From contig RSEF01000003.1 of NCBI GenBank assembly GCA_003993805.1, positions 103,700,942 to 103,764,941 of the forward strand: 64,000 nt of DNA, in the 5' to 3' direction. The notes under the pieces are model-generated. The model saw nothing but the letters and a program-made list of their open reading frames with translations, ran no database searches and was not told where the DNA came from. Below are positions 13,003 through 25,900 of this stretch, piece after piece. The stretch comes from Himantopus leucocephalus (taxonomy: Eukaryota > Chordata > Aves > Charadriiformes > Recurvirostridae). Position numbers and translations under genes: made by a program. The stretch's first letter is position 1. Every line of letters starts with the position of its first letter.

Positions 13003-13038
<36 letters not shown>
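13003..13038. repeat. Poly-A run of 36
   Basis: Thirty-six consecutive As, followed eight bases later by a single N at 13046, which marks an assembly join. It could be the tail of a retrocopy on the plus strand, but the upstream sequence shows no recognisable gene. Confidence 0.85.
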
Positions 13039-13041
<3 letters not shown>

Positions 13042-13594
13042 GAAGNCTTCTCCTGGTGGGGAGAGACTATAAAAATAAACTGCTCAGAACAGATGTTCAA
13101 AGGCTGACAACCATGTTTTTCACTGCACTGGAAAACACACAAATATTTTACTGCTGAGCCCAGCATAACAAAGAAAACAAGAAGAAGGGAAGAGAATTCT
13201 TGCCACTTACCTTTTTTCTGTTTGGCAACTGAAATTATGTCATTACAAAGCTATAAGAGCATGACAATCATTATGACAAATGTTCTAAATATGACTAATG
13301 TTATCATCCAGATTATGAAAAAACTTATTCTCAGAGTATTAGTGTTAAGGGCAAAAAGCACAACAGGATCTGCCATTCTGTGTATAACAACCCATAAAAC
13401 CTCATTCAGTAATTTCCATGTCCACTGCCAGCTATATGCAACTTGAATTAGCATGCATATTTGGACATGTGCCATCTTACTTGACAACATGAAGAAAGAA
13501 AAAATCTACACGTCCACTGGCAATCTGCCCTGATAGTTAAGCACATTCTTGATTTAAAAATATGCACATTATTTTCAGCCTAAATTGCTCTACC

Positions 13595-13745
13595 TTTGAT
13601 TTTCATCTGTTGAGAGTACATTTTACTGCCTGTGTCTGCAGGGTCAAAGTCTTCTACTAATAGACAACCTATCCTTGTGTAGGCTCTTCATATTTGTAAT
13701 TAAGTTGCCTCTTAAATACCTCTTGAGCAAGCTAAATACATGGAG
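13595..13745 (-). mobile_element. CR1/L3-like LINE fragment
   Basis: The minus strand reads VFSLLKRYLRGNLITNMKSL in one open frame. This corresponds to the [15 protein letters not shown] segment near the C-terminus of CR1-clade ORF2. The short, diverged match indicates an old remnant. Confidence 0.55.
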
Positions 13746-13871
13746 GGTTTTTTACTATAGAATATATTTTCTGGTACTCAAATCATTTTTGTAGGTCTTT
13801 TCTTGAAAACACATATTGTTTCTTTTTCACCATATTTTCTTTCCAGCAACAAAATGAAAGAAGGATTTAAC

Positions 13872-14236
13872 AGGGAAGTGATCATCCCCCTGGACTCTGC
13901 ACTGGTAAGGCCCCACCTTGAGTACCTCCCCTGGTGCAACTTGAGGCCATTTCCTCTTGTCCTATCACTTGCTACTTCAGAGAAGAGAGCAACCCCCACC
14001 TCCTTACAACCTCCTTTCAGGTAACTGTAGAGAGCGATAAGGTCTCCCCTCAGCCTCCTCTTCTCCAGGCTAAACAACCCTAGTTCCCTCAGCTGCTTCC
14101 TATAGGACTTGTGCTCTAGACTCCTCACCAGCTTTGTTGCCCTTCTCTGGACACGATCCAGCACCTCAATGTCTTTCTTGTAATAAGGGGCCCAAAACTG
14201 AACACAGTGTTCGAGGTGCGGCCTATGATTCTATGA
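13872..14236. mobile_element. Rearranged CR1: plus segment, inverted segment, plus-oriented tail
   Basis: Segment 1 (13872-13925, +) encodes [17 protein letters not shown]. Segment 2 (13926-14223, -) encodes, on the minus strand, [20 protein letters not shown] through [20 protein letters not shown] to GLKLHQGR. Segment 3 (14224-14236, +) is TATGATTCTATGA, the CR1 3' terminal repeat in plus orientation. The RPHLEY sequence is present at the end of segment 1 and, inverted, at the end of segment 2. Little sequence decay within the frames suggests a fairly young element. Confidence 0.8.
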
Positions 14237-15744
14237 CCATGTCACATGTAAGCTACCAAAGACATCATGGAGTTAAACAGTAACTCAGCAGGCATAAAAA
14301 CAACTATGGAGCCACAGTCAGATGGATAAGATAGATCTAGTATTTCTCGACGTTAGCGGGAACATTTCCATTGGCTTCAGTGAGTGCAGAATTGCCCGAA
14401 AACAATAGATTTTTTGTGGTTGTTTTTACATTTCAACAAGCTGGATTTAAATTCATTAACATTCCAAATGAGATCAATAATGAATAGTTCAGTAATAATT
14501 ACCAGGACTCTACAGAAAACTCTATAAATTATGTCATGAGCTACACACTGCATGTGCCAATTTTCCATAAACAAGGGATTCATTCACCCTCTGTTTTCTA
14601 ACAATAAGCACGTTTGGTAATTGTGACTAGGAGTATACGTTGCTCATCCGAATTTAAAACTGTGCTCATTTATTCCCCTGCTAAAATTGTCCTTGCGTTC
14701 CGATACCAGGTCTGTAAGAAACAGATTCAGCTGAGGTTTCCTCTAAGGCAAAGAGGTTCCCTTGAACCTCATGACCTAGATCTGAGTTTGAGCTGAAAAT
14801 TCATCTGTTCTAATAAATTTGCCAAGGCTAAGTGTGATCTACCAATAGCTAATTCAGATGACTGCAAGAAAACTGGGCTGCCTGCCATAACAATTTTGTT
14901 GCACATCTCACATGGCTGTAGTGTTTATCCTAAGGTTCAAGCCCCTAGAGTAAAGTGACTATCTGAAAATCTCCTTTATTTATTTAAAAATAAATAAATT
15001 ATTTGACTTCCTGGTCATGGACAGTGTCTGAAATCCTGAGGGTAGAGAAGGTCATGGTAAAGACTTCTATTTTAAAAATTACTTTTAATCCCATTTCATT
15101 AATGCGTAATTCCTGGTCACAGTATTTGACCACGTTGTAGATCAAAATAAAGTGTAGGTCAAAAATCAGAACTGAAATGAAGATATTGTTAGAAAGATAC
15201 TTTTACGTTGTGCAGAGAAATTACCACTCGTGAACTTATTGGTGTATTTTACTTGGTGAACAGTAAACTCTCAGCAGTTGATAAAACAAGGGAAGAACTT
15301 ATCCTGAAGCAGGATTTTAAAATCATATTTACAGAAGTTGTAACTGCATTTCCAAAATGATTACAAGGAACTACGAATTTTACAGTAGTCAAAATTCAAA
15401 CTGGCAGTTTTGATTCTAAATTTGAAGAACATTATTTGACACTTTGCCTCAAAGATTAGCCTTACAAATTCATATGCTGACCAATTGTTTTAATATCCAA
15501 TAGCACAGAGCTGAGAACGGAAAGGAATCACTCAGTTAAATTAATCCAGATACTTATTGCAAGTACCAGTCAAACTGTATAATCTTATCCATGATCTTAC
15601 CATTTTGAACCTGAAGTTTACCTGCTGTCCACTACTCCAAATAGAAATCTGCTTCAAATGAGCTTTCACTCCTGCAAAGAGTAGAAAAAGCCTTCCTATA
15701 ATTTTCATATTGTGTGAAAATTATATTCAAGGCCACTATCATTT
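14237..15744. other. Intergenic, no gene seen; AT palindrome at 14975-14998
   Basis: AT-rich unique sequence without motif-bearing frames. An 11-bp inverted repeat of TTTATTTATTT with a 2-base spacer occupies 14975-14998. Confidence 0.55.
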
Positions 15745-15960
15745 ATTTGTTCTTATTCCAGTATTATTCTTCACTGAATATACGTCTTTTACTTCTCTTA
15801 TGTATACTACTTTTAGGCAAACTTCTTGTGAAGTTAAACAAGCCAAGCTCCTCTAGTCTCTTTTGTAAACTAAATTCTCAAACTCCTTGGTTATCCCGGT
15901 ATCTTTTCTCTGTAGACTGTCTGAATGCATCTTTCCTGACTGTGGATCATCAGAAGCATT
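15745..15960 (-). mobile_element. CR1/L3-like LINE fragment
   Basis: The minus strand reads QKRLEELGLFNFTRSLPKSS in an open frame of about 30 codons. The RLEELGLFNFT core matches the [12 protein letters not shown] segment of CR1-clade ORF2 seen elsewhere in this window. The flanks are too diverged to delimit. Confidence 0.55.
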
Positions 15961-18270
15961 TCATTAAAATTAAAGAATTAATTTCACTGAGGTGGCCACA
16001 CCTGTATCAATAAATACACTGTATGGAAAGGAGTGTTAGTTGATGTAGCATGGCTTACTTCTACACAGGTAAATGCACTTACTCCCCAGGTTTTCAGCAC
16101 TGTCCTGAGAACGGTTCCCAGCCCACATTAGACCCTGAGCCATGCCCAAACACTACCTGGGAAAGTGCTAATTGGCCTAAACTAAAAACACACAAAGATT
16201 ACACTAGCAATTTAAAGTAGGGATGATCATGCATCACAGGTTGCCCCACATCTTAGTCTTGTTTAATCTATTTGCATAGTTGTAGCCCATGATGAATGCT
16301 ACAGTGGAACTAGTACTTCTCAGAACCTCCTGGAATTACTTTTCACAGCATATCCTGGATCTGAGTTTGCCTTCCTGATGACTGTGTCAAATTCATAGCT
16401 CCCAGCCACCCTGGGGTCAGCTGCTGTACTTGCATCTTTCTCTGTCCAACTGCTATAATCTTCCAGGCTTTTACCAAGTCAAGCCATTTGGGGTTATCTA
16501 ACGGTGACATTTACAATTTTGTTCATTTCTCCAAGGGGTCTTCATAATTTTCAAGACTTAAATGATTACATCTCTACACCATAAGGTAGTAAATCAGACT
16601 TGTAAATTGTAATAGATCCATTCTCTACATGGAGCAAGTAAGGAAACGGACAACATAATACAGTGAACAAGGGGGTTTTTGTATACAAAAATGATCACAT
16701 AGATTACCATATTTACTTGCTAAGAGAGTGCACATGAGTCACCAAAATTCACATGAACATTGTGGTTTTTTTCAGGTACTGTGATTCACCAATAGTCATA
16801 TGCCAATAACTTCCTACATTTCCTCAATTTCATTCCAAGGTTGCATCTGTTAACAGAACACCTTGAGAGATTTCATGTGAATCTGTTCAAACAATACCCA
16901 AAGAAATTTTGTGCGCATTATATGACACTAAAATCTCAGTCTATGCATGTTTATCAAGCTTTCATTCAGAGACCACATGTGAATGTTCATATTCTTCATC
17001 CCCAGGAAGTATATAGCCAAATCAGCTTTAGTACTCCATTCACTTGGATCTTTGATAAAAATAAAAAAAAAAACCAAAGCGTTCTGGTCAAATTCAAATG
17101 CAATACAAATATAAGCAACACTGACTTTGACTCTTTATTTCTTAAATGTCTTATCTCTTAGCCACCAGAGGAAGCCTATTGAAGCAATGAATAGTTGAAA
17201 TAAGTGATTGATAATGAAAAGGGGGAAAAGTTAATTAAAGATTTCAAATGAGGATTTTGATACCCTATGTGTTCAAACAAAGTGCCTTTCTTAGATCATA
17301 CAAAGCCTTACCCGTATGCTAATTTCATGGAAATGAGGTTTATTATACTCTGTGGATTTTTCATTAAACAAGCAGAGACATCACCATATATACTCTTCTC
17401 TCCCTAACTCAGGCTCTCACACATCCTGTGAAAGGTGTGATAGCTACTTGCTTTTTATCCATTTTTTATCCCTTGTCAACTTGTCTTTGTGGAATTAATA
17501 TATAAGAGACTGTATACTGTACAAGATGAATCCCCAATCTGACTGCACTCAGCATTTCTTATGATCTGTCCCAGCACCGTTCATTTCTGCTGGTCTCTGA
17601 AATGCAAACTCTCCACGTGCAAACTACTTATTGCAAATGGTCTCTGGCTCATCCTAACTAACAAACTGTACCAGAGACTGGGGTAGCATCTTAACATTGC
17701 ATTCAAAACTGAATCCATTTCCCAATAATTTTTCCAATGCTTTAAAATTTGCTATTTTGGACATATCTTCAGCCTGTATCCACACTTCTCAGATTCAGAA
17801 GATTTTGTCAGATCTTTCTTTGGGTTCTTTTTCTGAAGCAATTACCTCCTCTTCCCACCTTCAGAGGGTTCCACCTGGCTCAGAGTGCAGCCACCAGGGC
17901 AGGAATATGCAGACTGGTTTTTTTCCTCCTAATCACAGCCCTTTTAACAGAGTCTATCATGTGCTGTATTTATGCATGTAGTCCTTTTGCTAAGGAGGAA
18001 AAAGAGCCAGCTCAGTTTTTAGGTATCAGCAACAAACACTATCTCAAGCCCATCCAGAGACCTCAGAAAGTTAAACTAAACTGCCCGGAAACTTCTTTCA
18101 GACTCAATGGTGCCTACATGCTATCTTCTGTAGCAGCTTTCTATTCATAGCCATTCATAATACCATGTCTCTGAACACACTTTACAGCAAAGAGCAAGCA
18201 AAAGCTGCTCAAATTCTCTAGTCTTCTCTGCTGCATTTACCCTCTCCACTCTTTACTCTGCCTGAAATTT
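15961..18270. other. Intergenic, no gene seen
   Basis: Unique AT-rich sequence. The open frames at 16841-17161 and 17697-18150 (up to 133 codons, +) carry no recognisable domain, and the last two overlap in different frames, as expected of chance frames. Confidence 0.55.
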
Positions 18271-18608
18271 ATCAGGAATAGTGTGGTGAGCAGGACTCAG
18301 GAAGTGATCATCCCCCTGTACTCGGCACTGGTGAGACCCCACCTCGAGTACTGTGTTCAGTTCTGGGCCCCTCACTACAGGAAAGACATTGAGGTGCTGG
18401 AGCGTGTCCAGAGAAGGGCAACGAAGCTGGTGAGGGGTCTGGAGAACAAGTCTTATGAGGAACGACTGAGGGAACTGGGGCTGTTAAGCCTGGAGAAGAG
18501 GAGGCTGAGGGGAGACCTTATCGCTCTCTACAACTACCTGAAAGGAGGTTGTAGAGAGATGGGGACTGACCTCTTCTCCCTAGTGACAAGTGATAGGACG
18601 AGAAGAAA
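18271..18608 (+). mobile_element. CR1 LINE fragment, truncated at both ends
   Basis: The plus strand encodes [20 protein letters not shown], then [20 protein letters not shown], then [15 protein letters not shown], and so on to SDRTRRN without a stop. This is the C-terminal region of CR1 ORF2. The 5' truncation is normal for CR1. The missing last 250 bp or so, including the terminal repeat, is not, and implies a later deletion. The frame runs on into unrelated sequence to 18795. Confidence 0.9.
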
Positions 18609-21600
18609 TGTCCTACATATCCCCCAGCTGCCAGTTCAGAAGGGCATCTGGTTTCCTCTAGTTTTCTGCCATATTTGCAATGCCCATAGATATCTTCTAC
18701 ATTCCAAGGCTTCTCAAGAAGCACAGACATTTATGTTTAGGCACCTTAATGTTATAATATGGGAATATAGCTCTTGGGGAGAATGTTTTGGTTAAAAACA
18801 CTCATTAAACAACAGCAAGACTATTTGTCATGCTGCTTCTTTCCACCGACCTCAGACTTTCTAAAAATTATATAAAGAATGTAAATTCCAGGAATTAAAT
18901 AATTTTAACTGCTGATTTTAGAGATTTTCCTTCTGTATTTTGTCATATTTCTTGGATACTTTATAGTTATGGGTTTTGATCTTTCCGTTTAGGTAATGTG
19001 TTGAGTTTGAGAAGAGTTTTGTAGTCTAGACATCTCCTAAACATCCTGTAGTGATGTCCTAGTAGATGTCTTGTGGATATTTCTGACCTAGATGTTTAGT
19101 ATGCTGCTGTATGTGAACTGGGGAAGTATGTGTTTCTTTCCAGGACTATTCTGATCAAATAGATTTTGCTCTTCTGCTAAAAATCTCCTGTAGTTATTAT
19201 GGCTTTCATAAGAATCAAAGGCTTAAAAACAAATGTTGTTCAGTTTCATTTGCTTTGAAATGTAAAAGATTGTCCCTGCATTCATCCTGAGGTATGGAAG
19301 TAGTAAGCTGTACCACTGCAAGCAAAGATAAATTATCAACAGTAAGAATTAAATGTGGGACCTCTGGATCCAAACACACATATTTCTACTGACAGTGCAA
19401 AGGGGCCCTATTCCACAGCAAGGGGCTGTGGCAAGGTCATCAACTTCTCTCTGCACAAAGAGGGATACAATACTGCCTTCAAAGGATAAAAAAAAGATTC
19501 ACTGTTTTCTGCTGAAGTGCACTTATTTTGATCTCATTTTATAGAATTGAACAAAATACGTGACTACTATAAGAGTATTACAGTGACTGCTTTATATGAC
19601 CAATCAGTGAAGTTGTACTGAGTTCAGGAATTTTCTTTGTAAGAATATTGATTTAAATTACAGTGGGATGCATAGAAAACTAATTAGGAACCAACACTTG
19701 GCTTCCCAGAACAAATACTTAGGCCAGCTCTTCAAAGATAATGGGCAAAATTATTAACCTCAAGGACAGGGCATTCTGTCTGCTAATAAGATGTGTTTAT
19801 TTTTCCAAGCGCAGAACTTGAAAACGTAAAGGCTAATGAGTAGTTAAAAGTCTCCTGAGAAGAAAGGAGAGGATGCTTCTCAGAATGTGGCTAGGGAAAC
19901 AGACTGAAGGGTTAAGCAGAGGGAGAGGCAAAAAGAAAGAGATTCTATAGAAAGAGCCTAAGATATTGGTGCATTTCCAGAACAAAGGCGTAGCAAGCTG
20001 TCGGGAAAGGCTTCATGTGAATATATGCTGCATTTAGTGGTTTAAAGCATGTTTCCTTTGATGCTTTCCTTCTAAATAAATTACACTTCTAGAAGGCTAT
20101 CGGTCATATATTACCTGGGCATGGCCACAGGGGAATGGGAACTACAGGGTCCAACCCTATTTCAGACCCAGCCATCGAGCAGGAGAACTGCAAGCCAGGG
20201 GACAGCCAAAGATCTGAAAAGGGATACATTCATTCAGACTACAGGAGCCACAGGATACTGGGATACTGCTACTTTGTCAAAATAAGAAAAAAAACAGAGA
20301 GCTCTGTTTCATTATAGTTGATATTTTACATTCTAACAGCCCATATCTTTATTTTTTGTCATATACCTCTCAGGAATAATTCTCAAGAGAGGACATTTTT
20401 TCCCCTGAATAAGGGGACTCTTTCTCTTTCTTGTACCATCCCGCTCTTCCTCCACTTATGGATCACCTTTAGGTAGCATTTTGACCCATTTTGGTCTGAG
20501 TAGAAAGTGCGTTACTGTTCTAAGACACAATGCCTGGTGAGTCGGGATGTGACAGCTTTATAACTTGGGTGATAGCACAGTGAACGGGCACATTACAAAA
20601 AGGGCAATTACTGTAGGCTTTGCGATGTTATTTACAGTACTTACTTTGCTAACATGAGCAGCATTGTAAAAATGCTAGTTGTTAACACTGCTAAAACGTA
20701 ATGCCAGAGTTTTCTGCAGCACAAGTGGCTGGTATGCTGATAAATGGCACTGCATGAAAAGGTGGCCATGAAAAGCAAATTCACAGTGAATCACCCTCAA
20801 CACCAGATTGGAGTAAGAGCATTGCAAACCTGATTTGTGGGCTGATGTTGCCATTTAATGTGGTTTCCATCAAACCGTTCATAAAATTCATAGCTGCAGC
20901 TAACCTCCATTACTGTGTCCTTGTACATTCTTCTAGAAAATAACTTGTTTATGGAGCTTCAACAGTGCAGAAGGATACTGTATGATCTGAAGGAAATGGA
21001 GGAGCTTCATGTTAACATGAAGCAAAGCTGTGGCCAAAAGGCACATTCCCTTTGTGGGCTTCAACTTCTTACTTGCATGTTGTGATTATGTACAGCACTC
21101 TTCATGATCATCTCTGCCATATATGTTGAGACCAGCCTGCAGGCAGATGCAGGTCCATAGCCCATAGATATCTATGCAAATACCTAATTTAGGAATCCTA
21201 TTCTGGAGCTGAACTCCACCCTTTATCACTCTGGTAAGTCTCCAGTGTCCTTGCAGACCAAGGTATGATCCTCAAGAAACATGAGCACTATTCAGGATTC
21301 ATGAAGGTGCCTGGCAAGACACCGCCTTCAGCTCCTTGGAGAATCTGTGATTTAGACACCAGTACCAAATAATTTCTATATTAACATCAAAACCATTTTG
21401 ATGAAACAGTCTATTTTTATTTGGAAGTTGTTGATGTCATGTAATGTTTTCCCCTGTGTTGATACATCTCACCAGTCTCGTGGCCAGCTTTGTGTGATTA
21501 AATGTTCCACGTCTCCAGCTCTTCTATATGACTTAGATTCATGATGAGATAATATCAGTCATATCTATAGGAGATATGACAATAAGACAGAAAATCAGTC

Positions 21601-22896
21601 TGTCTGTTGAAGTTCTGAGAGGGAATTTTTGTTTTGCTTGCTTACTGTAATCCCTTTCTTCTCTGACAAAGTTTTTTTTGGCTTTTTGTGGTTTGTTTGT
21701 TTTTTTTACTTTGGAGTATACATAATTTATATAGAAAATATTGGGGTTTTATTCTGAGGAAAGAAGAAGATTCAAGTTTATTTTTAAAATCTCACTGTAG
21801 CAAAGTTAAGGCATATTCTTAGATGCCAGAATAGGGGAAATGTTTATAAAAGCAGCATATATTGCTGAGATGGACACTTCACAGAGTTTTTGACTCATAT
21901 TTCAAGTGCAGATTTACAACATAAATTCAGTCTGTGGAGAAGAGTTTTTAGTAGTCCAGTAGCAATTAAGTCTTTCTCTGTTTTTTCATAGAAAGGGACT
22001 TCAAGTCCTGTTCAGATCAGATTGTATGACTTGTCCAAAGGAAAATCAAACTGGAAGGTGTACTTGCCCTAAAGGTGAATATGATTTTAACAAAGCAAGA
22101 AGCCCTAGAAAGACCATGTGTCAGCTATGGTATCTTTGACTATAGATCATGGAGTCAGCAGCATCTTCCTAGAAACTTGCATTAGAGATTAAAGTGAGTA
22201 TCTCTCTGAGCTCCATAAAACACAAACCCTGAAAATCTCAGTGTTTTTCCCATGTTGGGTAAAAGCAAAAATTAAACAATTTACTTGGAAACTTATTATT
22301 CAATACTGAGAATTGATAATAATGGTGAAATTACCAGATATGTTTATAAATATTCTAGGCTCAGTCAGACAGGAAAGTAATTGAAATGTTTCAATGATAT
22401 CCAAGCTTGCATTTCCCTCAGCCTACTAGCTTTAAAAGGGATAATACAAAGGGCGAGATTTTCATGACTGATTATGGAACTGAGAGAGTCACTTTGCATT
22501 TCCTTAAAAGGGGCCTGATTTTCATAAAATACAGAGAAGCCTTGAACCATCTCAAGCTGAGCACCCCAAGCTAAAGCAGCTAAATTTACAAGTCATTTTT
22601 GCCAGTCTCTAGCAAGTGGTATATTTAAATTCAGTTTCATGAAAAAAAAAAATATCAAAGAGACAAATCCAATTTGATCATAAGAATCAAGTCCTACTGA
22701 CTTTAATTATTGATAAAATAGATCAAACCCAGGAAGGATGCAAACGCTGCTGACATCTTTTGCTTTCATTCCTTGTTTGGGCTACCAGGGAAACGGTCTA
22801 AACTAGCTTGCAACATCATGTTGCATTCTGAAATTGAAAACAAACAACAGCCCTCTGCTCTGCAAAGTCCTCACCCACAGTCAGAACGACAATAGC
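18609..22896. other. Intergenic, no gene seen
   Basis: Unique AT-rich sequence in which no frame exceeds about 65 codons. I see no mobile element and no RNA gene. A perfect 7-bp inverted repeat with a one-base spacer (GCAACATCATGTTGC, 22810-22824) resembles a bZIP-type site and lies just left of the homeodomain-site cluster. Confidence 0.5.
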
Positions 22897-22984
22897 TAAT
22901 TGGATTAAGAAATGGATTATGACACCCAGCATAGTTTGAATCGGTTAATTGGATTAAAATAGATTGAACTGGCCATTTGGATTA
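22897..22984. promoter_or_regulatory. Candidate enhancer: cluster of paired-type homeodomain sites
   Basis: Four GGATTA words lie within 83 bp, at 22902, 22914, 22951 and 22979. Two of them sit inside identical 11-mers, TAATTGGATTA, at 22897-22907 and 22946-22956. That 11-mer fits the P3 consensus TAAT-YNR-ATTA bound by dimers of paired-class homeodomains. GGATTA is the reverse complement of TAATCC, the site preferred by OTX, CRX, PITX and GSC proteins. The element is far from any gene in the window, so its target is unknown. Confidence 0.35.
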
Positions 22985-25900
22985 AGGCATAATCAAACTT
23001 TTCCACAGACAAAAGATCTGAGTAGCACGTTAAGGACAAAAAAAAAGAGAGAGAGAGAGAAAAGATAAGGGACAAGAAATGCTTGTTAAGGGGAGGGGGG
23101 GTACACTACTCTCCTCTTCCTAGCTATTTTTAATGAAGGGCACATTATCTCCTTGCCTAGCAGCTGAAATAACATTGTGTAATGGAAATGAGCTCAGCAA
23201 AAGGGCTGGAGTCATTATAAAAGATAAAAATCCCTAGAAAACTGTTTAAATGTTAATAAATAAAAAAAGGATAAAAGAAGAAACTAAACATCATGATACA
23301 ATGTTACCCGCTATGCAAAACTTCCCAGTCTGCATTCCCTCCCCTCCACATTATTGATTTTTAAATTACATTGTCTTTTTATTACTTTTCCCTAAATCTG
23401 TCACTGTAAGAACTGACACAAAATCTAATCAAACCGTAAGGAAACCATCAATTTTATCTAGTTATTCAGATGGTTGGTGAATAACATCACAGCCCCTGGT
23501 CCTGTTCACAGTAATGAAATCAAGCCCTGGCCTGTGCTTTCTGATTTTATAGGTTTTGTTTTGGAAGAATTGCACAGCTGAAAAGAATACCTGTTTTGCA
23601 GTGTTGAGGAGCAGAATAAGAATACAGACCGTCACAACCTATAGACCAAAACACTTTTATATTTCTAATTGAACAATCTGCATAGAGATCTACATGTTTT
23701 TTAATACTTTCTCATCTGTGTGCCTTTTCCATCAGCAAGTCTCATAACAATATTTATTTTCAGAGGTTTATAGATGCCATTCCTATCAGTGTCATTTCAC
23801 TGAGCGTCACAGGGGAGTGCACAAAAATGTTAGCCTGTGCAAAGTGCCTTGAGCCCTTGCCGTTAATAATGGGCATCAAGCCAAGTGCTGCCATCCATTC
23901 CCACCCAGGGACTGCAGAAAGCCCATGGCGCAGAGAACATCTGCTCAACTTCTGGGCCCTCCAGGAGAGCCACGGGCTTGCAGTGGCTCCAGCAGCAACT
24001 GAGGGTCTGCTTTATCATCCAGCTCCCTATTTCAGGGCAGGTGGTAGCCTGGGCTGGTGGGAGGAAGGGCTAGGGAGAGATGTGAGGGAAACGAGTGAGG
24101 AAGACAATCAGGTTGGCCACAGCGGTGGTTGGGCTCCTAGGTGTTTGGTCTCCCCCTGTAGTTCCTGTGGCCCACGCAAGCGAGTGAATTATTGCACTTC
24201 CAGCCTATGATTAACTGCCAGGCTAGAGAGGACAATTGTTTCCTTCTGGGTCTTCTTGCCCAGAGCTCAGTCACTCCGACATTGCTCAAATGCACTGAAT
24301 GCACCCATCAATAAACAAAAGTAGTGAGAAGGTCATGAAAACAGATGACACGAGGTCAGAGACGGATTAAGTGTCATAGAAGTTCAGGACTATGTGAGCA
24401 ATTTTCCCAGCTGCACAGTTTGCCAAAAAAAACACCTCTATTCAGCAGCAATGTGTTAACTTATTGTGAAAATCCTACCTCCAACCTCAACCTTTGGAGA
24501 AGCCCCATCATAACCCAAGTAACACTGCTGCATAATATGCAAATTAAATTAACAGATTAATGGAGACAAGAAATAGCCATAAACTCTACTCACATGTCAG
24601 TGTGTATTGAACTTTCCAGTCACTGTCTCTAAATCAGCTTGGTTCTGTCCACCTTTTCTTTTTCATCTTCTTTCTCTAGAAATGAACAGGAAATAATAAA
24701 ATCCTGGCAATTTATTAACATAAGAACAAAAGTTGAGTATGGGATGATACGCATTCTTTGAAAGACACATTTTCTTCCATGATTCAGAAAATAAATTTCC
24801 TGGTTTTGGTTTGCTTTGGTTTGCTTTGGTTTGGTTTCAAACTGAGACCATGCTATGGGTATTTGCAAAATTATAGCACAACTTTTACTTTAATATCATA
24901 TAGTAGACACCTGTACTGCCCTTTTAAGAATTATGGAAGAAAGCTTTTTCAAGTGTCACAGAAGTATAAACAGCAATGTTGCATTCTGCTATCTGGAGGA
25001 GTTCAGAGCGTGCCTTTGAACGCTGTTTTTGCATGTAACCATCTTCCTCATATTTGTTTGAACAGCCAGGACTGCTCTTCTGTATCAACATGAGCATCGC
25101 ATGAAGGAACACAGACCCTTTTTAGAGAGCTGTGGAAGGCTCTTCATCAAAAAAAACAGAACCAAGGGATTTGGGGGCTTTAGGATCAACCATTAAATTA
25201 ATGTGCCGCTTATCATCACCTACAGGATACTACACTTTAGGACAGAAGTCCTGACGACTCATCTATATTAACATTTTTTTTTATGTGCTTAAGTGCTTAA
25301 CTGTTTTTCTGGGACTCTGTGACTGGCCAAAGAGAACCAGAACCTAAACCTCTGTCCCAGCTGTGCTCAGCTGCGCTGGTCTGGCTGGGCACATCACAGG
25401 TACGCCACCACCCCCAAACTGAGTGAGAACTCCAGCAGCAGAGCAATTGCAAAGCCAGCACCCTAAGAAGTAATTCATAAAGCAATATTGGCTTTGAGCA
25501 GCCCTCCCTTCCCTCCTCCCCCGCTCCGTGAACCTGCCCGTCAATCTGCAGCTTCAAGGTGTCAGAAATAAGCTTCTTCGTGCTGAAGTAACCAATTAAG
25601 TTTTATTGCTTTATTGATGCCACAGATATAAAATGACTATGTAGAGCATCTGTCATAAAATGCTTGCTTAAGAATCCGTTGTTGGAGACATCAGTACTCC
25701 AGCAGAAAGATGAAAGGAAGATTTAAAACGCGTGATGTGGATATGTGTTAGAAGCTAATTACATGCAGTGGGAACAGATACAAGGATGGCTTGCCATCAG
25801 CTGTGGATTGCATCTAAGATGTGGTTATCAGTGCTAAAGTGTTTTCATAAAACAATCTTATGTGCTGTCGAGCTAGTCATTTTTCTATCAGGAATTGTTC

